Part shown: positions 11,859 to 23,800 of the stretch, piece after piece
Layout of the letters: every line of letters begins with the position of its first letter
Position numbering within the stretch: position 1 is the stretch's first letter
From: Owenia fusiformis
Taxonomy: Eukaryota; Annelida; Polychaeta; Sabellida; Oweniidae
Reading direction: 5' to 3'
NCBI GenBank assembly: GCA_903813345.2
Contig: CAIIXF020000007.1
Span: 17,280,714-17,344,713 of the forward strand
DNA length: 64,000 nt
Made by a program: the position numbers and the translations under genes
Notes under the pieces: generated by a model
Seen by the model: only the letters and a program-made list of their open reading frames with translations
Told to the model about the DNA's origin: nothing
The model's database searches: none

Positions 11859-14800
11859 CTATAAACAAGGTCAAATACTTCATTTAATGAGTTCATCAGG
11901 CGTTTTATGAGTGATTGCTTGGTTGTAGGCCTAAATCATATTTTATTTATTTAGCCTATTTTGATCTTTGAAGAATGAGAAAAGTTTAAATAATCATGAA
12001 TTACACAAATTAAACTATGTTATATTTGTACATGTAGTAATAAAGATGGGACACCAAATGTATGTTTCATTATTCCACATCATTTTCAAACTGCCACCAA
12101 TGTTTTTCAACTTTGGCAGTCACTACATGTGTATTTTGTATGTACTAAAATTGAATAAAGAAGAATGAAAAAGAAAAAAAATTATTCCACATTTAATGAT
12201 TTACATTAGAACAATTTGTAAGGTCCTTTAGTCTTTCACAATCCATGTATAGCCATGGTAATACCAGAGACTTTGGCTTGACTGAACCTAGTTATCCAGG
12301 ATTGGCTATAGACTACTAGCACTGGCTACTTACACATTCACTTGCGGACTCCAGCAGTATCTCCCATGTAATGGTGGTTGTAGCCATAATCTTAGCAAGA
12401 CAAAAACCTGACTTCAGACGGAATCCCACTTCAAATCCTGCAAACAAGAACAGATTAGAATCTTCTAGAGGTATCAAGACTTTTCCAAGAGGTGAGGTGA
12501 GGTTTAACTGTTTTACATTTAAAGTTGCATCAAATGCCCATTTTGCAAAATATTTTAGATGTTCTTTCATTGTATTGTCAGCAACAGAAAATGAATTTAC
12601 GTAAAGAGAATACATAGAATAACTCCCTTGCAGCGAGATTTGTCAATTCTAAATTGTTACTATAACTATACAGGGTGTCAAAAAACAACGGCACCCCCCT
12701 CCACAGCAAAAACTCCTTAATGTTACATGGCGTGTCATATCTCATTTGAAAGATAATTCAATTCTGGAGTTACTCAACAAATTTCATTTGATAAAACTTT
12801 AAACTAAAAAAGTTACATTGTTTCGAAGTTTGCTACTTCAGTACTTTGTTTGCTACTTTGTTCCTGGTTTAAGGTCAAATCTTGGAAAATATTAATATGT
12901 AGGAAATAGCCCAGATCTCATCTACCCTGAGTATATATGTTCAATTGTGAAAGACAGGGTAGGAGAGCTGATGGATAGGGGGCCTCTTGAAAATGGACAC
13001 AGTAAGGATGTATTTCTGAAGAATATGCGGAAAATGCTTAAAGGATTACGCAATGCTGAACCTTTCTTCGAATCTTCATTGAAATCATAATCATCCAGAT
13101 TAGCTGCTTTTCGAGCAGCAAGTGGTGGCCGTACCACCTACTAACAATTGGCTATAAATCTGTAAAATTATATCGTACAAAGCTGAAATTTCTCAATTAA
13201 CTCCAGAATTAAATTGTCTTTAAAATGGGATATGACACACTATGTAACATTAAGTACATTTTGCTGTAGAGGGGGGTGCCGTTGTTTTTTGACACCCTGT
13301 ACATGTACAATGTTCATTTGTCCAGTAACTCCACACTGAGACATCAAGGATGTTTGATTGATAAGATGTAAGTATGTTAATTGATGTCTACCTAGTTGAT
13401 TGGTGCTAAGTACTGCTTACTATAAATAATACAATACATTGACCAATATATTAGTGTGGCCATACCTAGTTGTCTATTGCTGGCATGGTCCAGGCTCCCA
13501 GGGGGAGGTTGTGTATCTAAATCTGACTCTTTGGCAAAATCCTCATCAATCTTTGCCTGCAACATAGTATTCAAGTCCATGTATATAATTTACAAGTGAT
13601 GCAATAATCTGGATGTTTTGTCAGTAGTTAATAACCAGAACAACGGCAACGCCAAAGCGTATCGAATCCCATCGAACAGCCATGGATGGCATTTTTACAA
13701 ACAAAGTACATGTATATAGCTCAATGAGTTATAGTAAAATACGTTAAAATGGTGGCCATTTTGAAAAATGACCGCCTTCTACCAGAAGTGTCATTAGACA
13801 GTGTGCCATGCTTACAGTATTCACATACCAAATATGAACAAAATCGCTTCACTACTTTTCGAGTTATAGTAAAATACGTTAAAATGGCGGCCATTTTTCA
13901 AAATTTTTTTCAAAATGGCCGCCTTCTACCAAAAGTGTCATAGGACAGTGTGTCATGCTTATAGTATTCACATACCAAATATGAACAAAATCGCTCCACT
14001 ACTTTTCGAGTTATAGTAAAATACGTTAAAATGGTGGCCATTTTGAAAAATGGCAGCCTTCTACCAAAAGTGTCATAAGACAGTGTGCCATGCTTATATT
14101 ATTCACATACCAAATATGAACAAAATCGCTCCACTACTTTTCGAATTATATATATAGTAAAATATGTTAAAATGGCGGCCATTTTTCAAAATTTTTTTCA
14201 AAATGGCCGCCTTCTACCAAAAGTGTCATAGGACAGTGTGTCAGGCTTATAGTATTCACATACCAAATATGAACAAAATCGCTCCACTACTTTTCGAGTT
14301 ACAGCAAAAATCGTAAAATAATGAGTAAAGGCCGCCATTTTTCAAGATGGCTGCCATGTGCTTCTTTAATATCTACATTTCTAGCTTTATTAATGTCCTA
14401 TATAATTTTTTTACATCTAAAACATATTGCTATTACAGTTTTACATATTGCACCTAAATTACTGTAAATTCGGCACTAAAATGGCCGCCATTTTGAAATG
14501 AGCCGCCATTTTGAAAATCGACTTTCGAGCAGAACTTCTATCCCCATAGGGTATATGTGTACAAAATATGAACAAAATCGGGCCAACGGTATTTGAGTTA
14601 TTGCCCGGACGGACGGACAGACGGACGGACGGACGGACGGACGGACGGAGGCGTTCCCTATATCCCTCCGAACTTCGTTCGATGGGATAATAACTAGAAG
14701 TTAATAAACTAGAAAACTGAAATTCCTAGGAGTAGCAAATCAAACAGTAAAAATAACATATCAAATCTCTCATCATTTTGAACATATTGTCTCCTTCTGT

Positions 14801-17800
14801 TAAAATCGACAAACATGATGTAACGTGATGGCATATTAGAAATTCCTTCTCAAGTAAAAATCTTAAGACCAAAAGGCATGAGCCTATTAAATCCTGATAA
14901 CCAGTATTTGAGACATCAAAATTACATTTTTTAAAACATGATGGCCATTTTAAATTGAGCAGCCATTTTGAAAATTCCCTCTTCACTGTTCCACAGCTTG
15001 ATAAGTCTAACTGCAATTAGTATCATTCAAGATGGAGGTCAAAATGATTTTGTTTTCAAACCTCCAATTTCAGCTAAACTAAGTTGAATCTGGATTCCAA
15101 ATGTTTTACCAGGCAAACTAATAAAGTTACGATTGTAGACGCTCACGAGAAAACATTCAAACACCCGTGATAACGGAGAAAGAAAATGGCCTCACTTGAC
15201 TCTAACTGAACTTGATGATGTGATAATTTAAAGAAAAAATGGTAGGCATTTTAAATTGAGTGGTCATATTGGATTTAATGATCCTTTTTGAGCAGATCCT
15301 CTTGGTGGTCATTAAGGCATCAGGACAGTTGTATACACAATGGGATCATAAATTTTGCATACACTTTTAACACAAATAGTACTCCTTTCGGGTGCAGCCT
15401 TATTGATCAATCTTTGATACTAACAAATAATGAGTTGAACATGAAATGGTACAATATACAATTATTGACCTCTCCAGAGGTTTACTGTCAAAATTATATC
15501 CCGAGACTGTAAACCGAGACCGTAGGTCGAGGTTTACTGTCGAGGGATATAATTTTGACAGTAAACCGAATGGAGAGGTCTATAATTGTTTTGTTAGTCT
15601 GAAGAATTTCTTAGATTTTTCTGACCCTTGAAGTTGACTTGAAGTTGGATCCAGACCCTCGAGACGTTCATGTTGTATTTCAGTATATCGGCAGTAAGTT
15701 CACTCAATGGAGTCAAATTACTCTCCTGGGCGAAGTCCACTAAAAGCTTTGTACAAAGTTTTAGATTTTTCTTCGTATTTTGACTGTCTTTACTCTCTAA
15801 GAGACTAATAATATCCTCATCTTCAACATTTTTGAAACGGCTAGTGCTAGCGGCGACCATTTTATCGTTTGATAATGACGTCATTTTAGTGGAATGCTGG
15901 GAATATTATTCACCGGCAATGCATTGCGCAGTGTACAGTTAAAATTATTCACCGCTCGTTGACCAATCAAAATCGAGTATTTCAACTGAGGTACTAACAA
16001 TATCGATTCATGGGGTTTCTCTAAAAGCTTTATGAGTTGAGCAGGTACAAACATCTGAAATATTGCACCAATCTTCATTTACAAGTGACATCCAATTTTG
16101 ACTACAATGACACCTGTGAAGTGGAACTCCTGTAGAAATATGCCTAATATAGTGTCATCCACTTTAAACTGCTTTTTTACTCCAGCTATTGCTCACAATA
16201 ATATTAGTTCAATCTTTAGTCAGATTTGAATTTCCGAGAACACTTAAGATGGAAAAGAATTGGTAATTTGAAGCAAGTTTTTCACCCTGAGAAGGTCATT
16301 GAAGGTGAAATCTGAAATCTAAACTCAGATTTGAGCTTTTGAGAACTTGTAGATGATTTTGAAAAAAGGTCAATTTGAAGCAAGTTGAAAAAGACCTTTT
16401 TGACCTTTCTTTGACCTTGAGAAGGTCATTGAAGGCCAAATCTTAAGTCAGATTTGAACTTCTAGATGATTTGGAAAAAATTGAAGTCAGTCTGAACCAG
16501 TATTTGTTATAGTATAAGTTATTGGAAGTTTTAAGAATTTGTTACAGATGCCAACCGCCGCCCACCAACTGCCGCCACCCACCAACTGCCGCCACAAAAA
16601 AATGGGAGACCATAACAATATATCCCCACTTCTTAGTGGTGACATAATAACATAAAAAAACAACTGACGAATCTCTATAAGTTGAACACCTCCCAAGAAG
16701 AACACTTTTTAGAGGTATCAAAGGTGATCCTATTAAGACACATTTTGATGTACTTACAAAATCACTTCTTGAAGATGCATTGAAAGATTCATCAAGTTCT
16801 GTTAACCTCTCCTCAAAGCCTTCTTCACTTGGATCTTTGTTTGATAAGTCTCTGATTATATTTTCTAAAACAATAAACAATCTTTATACAATGCATTATA
16901 TGCTGAGACCATTGAATGGTTAAAGACATAACAGTGAGCTTCTTAGATTGTGACAGCAAGCTAGGAATATTATCATTCATAAGGACTTGAAATACATTGT
17001 GTCAAATGTAAAATTACATTTTATATGTATAATCTTGATTTTGTATCTCTAGATGTCTTCACTTCACTTCCAGACAGGCCATATGCAAATTTTGTCATTG
17101 CTACAATAATTGTGATCACAAATTACTCTAAATTGCCTTATAATTCAGTAAAATAAAGCTTTACTTCAGAGAGATTTTAACATTAATGAAAATTCATGTT
17201 TTCAGACCACCCTCTACAGACCCTGGGGGTCATGCCAAAGAACACTGAACATATGTCCAACAGATATGTTTTATGAATAAGCTATGAACAATTCAAACAG
17301 TAATACTCATTTACCCCATCTTGAAAAAAATTACTGCATAAAATTATTTACGAATATACAGTACATCTTTCCATCAAACTTTAAGAAAATATATACACCA
17401 GTACTTGACTTATTTTCTGGACGGGTACGGACAGACAGAGGGCCTCACAAACAAAGCATTAACATGACAAAATGTCTGGTTGAAGCAAGTTAAGAAGACC
17501 TTTTTGACCTTGAGGAGGTCATTAAAGGTCAAATCTATTTTGATCTTGAGAATATCATTGAAGGTTAAATCTATAGTCAGATTTGAACTGTTGAGAACTT
17601 GTAGATGATTTTGAAAAAAAATTGGTCAATTTGAAGCAAGGTGAAAAAGACCTTTTTGACATAAGAAGGTCATTGAAGGTCAAATCTCAAATCTTAAGTC
17701 CTATTTGCACTTCTGATAACATATAGATGATTTTGAAAAAAAGGTCAATTTGAAGTAAGTTGAAAAAAGACCTTTCTGACCTTTTATGACTTTGAAAAGT

Positions 17801-20800
17801 TGAAAAGGTCATTGAAGGTCAAATCTTAAATATAAAGTCAGATTTGAACTTATGAAAACATGTACATGATTTTGAAAACAATTGAAGTCAGTCTACACAC
17901 TATTTGTTGAATTATTGGAAGTTGTAAGAATTTGTTACAGACGCCAACTGCTGATCGCCAACCACCAACCACCATAAAAAACGGGGACCATAACAAATTA
18001 CAATATGTCACCACTTTTTGGTGGTGACATAATAAAATGGCATATAGGGTATCTATTTTTGGTCTGAAACCGAAGATGGGAAAAGAAATGGTAATGTCTT
18101 GTTGATGAGATATTGAACGTTTTCATTTAAAATAGAAGTTGTCCCATTTTTGCAGCCTAGTCAACAGGAAAATGGTGGAAATCGGAGAAAAAGAAGGGGG
18201 GGGGGTGCGGCCCATAACCCATAATAAAATAATATAATATGATAATAATAATAAAACCATGAGAAAGAGTGAGAAAAGAGCTTTAAAATGCTTTTTATTT
18301 GAAGTTTCTAACTCAATTTTGAAGGAAGTTACATCGATTTTTGTAAAATTCAAAAGAAATCTTAATCATTTGGCTTGTTTATGCCACGATCGCACCCCCC
18401 TGACTGAAAACTGAAATTCTTTTGGTGATTGCAGCCCCCTGACTGAAAGATGGCTACGCCCCTGCTATAAAAGAGAATAAATATCATGCGAGGTAGACGG
18501 TTCTATGAACTAGGACTGCGTGTAAAGATCAATGAAGGTGAGTTTATTATGTTTACATCAATAAAAATAACATGGCTGGGCAATTTTAAAGGCAAATTCA
18601 AAACAACAAAGAGTGTCTTATTTATATTCTATTGTCACACTCAGTGGACATAGAATATGGTAACATATATGATGTACACATATGGCATACCTTTATAAAG
18701 CTTCTCATACTCCTCTTCATTTTGACTGTGATCCCGTGGAGAACTCTCCTCAACCGTAGATGGACCCTCAAGCGGTTCCACAGTATAGGAAGGTGGCTGA
18801 GGGGTTAAAGTATCACCATATTTAGGAGGATTTGCTGTCTGGGGGGTGAGGCTGAATGGTTTTCTAGGAGTCTGGGGGGTAAATGGGGAGTAGGAAGTGT
18901 CCGTATTATACCCAGAGGTATCTGTAGTACGAGAAGAATCTCTCCGTAGCTTTCTAGAATTCCAGCTAAGTGGGGACAATGAAACTGGAGTTTCTTGTGC
19001 GATGATCAAACTTTGAGATTTTACTTGATAAATATTGGGAGCAGACGTTCTTCGTTTTTGTGCAGGGACAGAGCATAAAGGTGGCAATGATGCCTCTGGT
19101 GATGAGGCTTGCTTCCTTAGAGGGTTGCGATGTAATGCTGGTGTTTTAGGAGTTAATCCATGAAGTTTATCTTTGCATTCACAACCAGCTGCACACTCCT
19201 CTTCATGGCATGCTTTCACTTGTGTTGGCGAGTTGGGAATATTCACTTTAAGTTGTTTAGGATTTCTTGCTTTCATTGTCTCATTTGAAGAGTTAGCAAA
19301 GCCTGGAGAGTTGGGCGAGACTGGGGATATTAGTGTATGTGAACTACTGTCACTACTGAAGTGTTTAGGAGTGACTGGAGATGGAATGTTACCTAAAACC
19401 TCCCTGAATTGCTCAGGTGAATGGCCCAAAAGGTCCAGATCATTATCAATGTTTCTCTCTCCTTGATGTGGGTGTTTTACTGGGGGATTATATTCGTCAG
19501 TTGGTGGACCCCTTGGAGACAGAGCTTCCTCAAAAGTTGGGAAATTTCTCTCAGCTGTGTCAGATTGTTTTCTTATGTCTTGTTTGGGGGAACCATGGCT
19601 TGCAGAATCATGCTCAGTTGTGCCTGGTGGTTTAGCAATGTCTTGTTCAGGGTCAGGGGAGCTGAAGCTTGCATAATCCTGTTTAGTTGTATCTGGTGGT
19701 TTAGCAATGGTTTGTTCGGGGGAACTGAAGCTTGCCGAGTCCTGCTCAGGCAAACTATTCACAGTACGTGGAATAAGATCGCTCCAGTTGTTATCCATTT
19801 CCAACAGGTTTGTTGTGTTGTTGCCTTTTGAACCAGATGTATAGATATCCATGAAGCTATTAAGTTGAAATTCTTCATCTATTTGAACCATTGTTTGTTT
19901 CACAGAAGGAGTTGTCCCAGGATGCTCCTCTCTCATTGTTATGATTGTACTCGGCATCTCACCAATTATATCATCACTCAGCTCTGATTTGATATTCCCA
20001 TTATTATCATCAGTGCGATTGTCTAGATGTTCAACACTAAAATACTCGCTGGTCTGTGTTAAAGGAGGCTTGTTGTCTACATTCTCTGAACTGTAGTCCT
20101 CAGGCTCACTGGCTTCTAAGCTCTTGAAGAAACCCTCATCTAAAGAACAAATATTTATGGTCACTGCTTTTTTGTGTAAGTTTTCAAAACTTATTTACCA
20201 TAGTGAAAAGAATGAATTACCAATTACTAACATTCTCAAAGAAATCTAGTACTTGAAAATATTTTTATGAAAAAATATATAAATCAATAGAAATGTTTAG
20301 GCTTTCTTGACTAAAATGTAGTGTCCTGTAGTGTGATAACAGCATTGACAAATGAGAACAATTTTCCAACAGGGTGAAAACAGCATTGGCAAATATGAAC
20401 AACATTTCAACTGGGTGAAAACTGCATTACCCAAAGAAAACAATTTTCAGCTGGGTGAAAACAGCAATGGTAAATGCAATAAATATTCTAAATCAACTGG
20501 ATGAGCACTGCATTAACAAAAGGGATCTATTTTCCAACTGGATGAAAGCAACATTGGGAAATAAGAACAATGTGGGTGAAAACAGCATTGGCAAATGGGA
20601 ACAATTTTCTAACTGGATGAAAGCAACATTGTTTCACTTCTAGAAAGACCATGGTCCTGAGGAATTCCAACTTACCAAGTAGCTTAAAAACATTATGTTT
20701 TAACAGACAGGCTGCATCCGGCCGTACATCAGGATCTTTTGTCCACCCAGAGTGGAAGATGTCCTGTATAGCAGAGGGAAGACTGCTTGGAATATCTGCA

Positions 20801-23800
20801 TAAGGGGATTCTGTAGCTATCTGCAACAGAAATACTGTACATTTAATTTACTGTAATTGTATCGTAAAGCTATGGTAATTTAAATATGAACATGTGAAAA
20901 ATACCTTAATCAATGATACACCTTTCTTTTCAGGCATTGTTTCCTAAAATTAACACTCGATGCAAAGCATCTCTTGCAAATTTTGGAAAAAACACCTTCA
21001 AAAATGGCCATTCCACATTGTACTGAGTCAAAGGCTTAAATCCTTAACTCAATCATATTTGGGGAGTTTATTGTCAAAAGTACACATTATCTTATTCTCA
21101 CAGTACTATGTTATACTAGACTAAGTACAAAGTTTTCAACTAAATGGCCATTCCACATTGTACTGAGTCAAAGGCTTAAATCCTTAACTCAATCATATTT
21201 GGGGAGTTTATTGTCAAAAGTACACATTATCTTATTCTCATAGTACTATGTTATACTAGACTAAGTACAAAGTTTTCAACTAAATGGCCATTCCACATTG
21301 TACTGAGTCAAAGGCTTAAATCCTTAACTCAATCATATTTGGGCAATTTATTGTCAAAAGTGCACATTATCTTATTCTCATAGTACTATGTTCTTCTATG
21401 TACTAAGTTTTCAACTCACTTTATAATGTAGAAAAGCAGCATTTCCATATCTCCTGACCCATGGATGATCTCCCGTTAACATATGAAGCAAGACACATGT
21501 GGCTGCCCATACATCCACTTTGTGGTTGTATGGATGGCTCAACGCCTTTTCTGGAGACCAGTGAGTCTGCGTGCCTGTTGGTCTCTTTACACGGATTGTC
21601 GGAGAACTGTCAGAAATTAATTTTGCTAATCCAAAGTCAATGACAACTACAGCATCAACCTTGTTTTGTTCCCCAGGCAACACCATAAGGTTGGCAGCTA
21701 CAAATGGGGCATACATGAGTATTATCCTTCAGGTAGATTGGTTCATTTTGATTCCATTATGACCTAACAGACAGTCAATCAATTCAGTTTAATTTTGAAT
21801 ACTGTCTGTATCAGACTTGTCTTTTGATATAATATGTGCATTGAAATCAGACCTGATGAACAATTCCAAAAGAGCTCATTACAATCTAACATACCTTTGA
21901 AATCATTGTGTATGACCTGCTTCTTCTGGAAATGTTCCAAGTGGGATAGGCACTGTTTATAGATGTATAATGCTTCTTTTTGTGGTAAGCTGCCTGTGGG
22001 TTTCTGCTGGATGTACTGGGCCAGTGACATACCTATATGATATAAAAGACATCTCTTAATATATTTGAATTTTGAAATTATCAATTTAAGATAGTTATAC
22101 AGGGATTAAAGATAACATCCTGCTAAAATATAGACACAATGATGATGTTGCCCTTTGCTATTATAATTAACAAAACAATATTAAACAAGGCATGACAAAA
22201 TGTCACCACGTACCTAGCTGCTCACAATATTATGAGTTTAATCTTAAGTCAGGTTTGAATTTCTGAGAACTTGTAGATGATTTTGAAAAAATAAATTGGT
22301 CAATTTGAAGCAAGTTGAAAAAATACTTTTTTACCCTGAGATGGTCATCGAAGGCGTAATCTGGAATCTAAAGTCAGATGTGAACTCCTTAGAACTTGTA
22401 CATGATTTTGAAAAAAATGGTCAATTTAAAGCAAAATGAAAAAAACACCTTTTTGAGCTTGAGAAGGTCATTGAAGGTCACATCTCTATTGAATTTGAGA
22501 ACGCCATTGAAGGTCAAATTTATAGCCAGATGTGAAATTCCAAGAACTTGACGATGATTTTGAAAAAAAATTGGTCAATTTAAAGCAAGTTGAAAATACC
22601 TTTTGACCTTTTTTGACCTTGAGAAGGTCGTTGGAGGTGAAATCTCAAATCTTAAGTTAGATTTGAACTTCTGGTAACTTGTAGATGATTTTGGAGAAAA
22701 AAAAATTGGTCAATTTGAAGCAAGAGACAAGATGTTGCCAAAATTGTAGAAAGATTGAGTTAATAGTATTCAAATGGCAAAATCTTTGATCTTAAAGGTA
22801 GTTGCTCTAGCATCTTGCTTGCCCGATTGATATGATTATTTTAGTTAATTTTACGAACTCAATCTACTGTACGACTGTTTTATAATGGATAAATATCAAT
22901 TTGACCATGAACTAATTAAATTCTAACCAGGAGGAATCTGACCTACAGGCCTTACTTTTTATACATATTTTTTTCTGTTTTGAAAAATTTGATATGTGAT
23001 GTATATTTCTTAGTTTTTCAAAGAAATCTACAAATATTTCATTACGGTTTTATCTTTACATCGTAATTTCGACCACTGCCTTCACTTTTTGAACGAGTTA
23101 CCTTGAAATATCAAGACGTCATTCTATTCTTATACTTATAGAACTCAATGTAACTGTCCTTGACCATTATCAAGCAGTAAAAAATTAATTTGCTTCATGG
23201 GTGACAAAATGTTTCTTCTTCATGGGTGTCGAGTTTCGCATCATACAAATGTAATTTTAGGCGATCTGTCTGCATGGGGTGTAAATACAATTACAATATA
23301 TTTTCCATCGACTCGGATTTCATACGTGATCAAGACGAGTTTCTTAATTGATTAGAATGATTATTGCCGAATCTGTTCGGTGATGAGATGGTTGAGCAAC
23401 TACCTTTAATCCTGCATCACACTGCATGAATGATTATGTAATAAACATTTTGAAAAAGAATAAATACATTTTGGTCTCCAGATCTACTTTCAGTTCAATA
23501 TATCATAGTATCATATCTTACCTTCAAGGAACTCTTGCAAAAGATAGACATATTCTCCTTTTCTGAGAGCACCATAAAGGAAGGCAACCTCCCCTGTGTG
23601 TACAGTTCCCATCAACCGTAACCATGCTTGGATCTCCATAGGGTCAAAGTTCAGTAAATGCACCTACAATTATAAGATAAAAGCTAAATTTGATTCATTA
23701 TCTTCTAAAATAAATGCTTATAAATTGATCATCAGTTATTGTTTTTCATCTAAAATTTATTTTAAGAGGATTGCCCAGTCCTTATCGATGGGCTCTCCTC

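Noticed and set aside
12922-13137. 71-aa minus-strand ORF as a NIK-like exon
   Set aside because: It lies wholly inside the TA-flanked mobile element, and exons 12 and 13 already join in phase without it.
19173-19831. ORFs of 72-136 aa on the plus strand
   Set aside because: Antisense shadows of NIK-like exon 10, with no domain or splice context.
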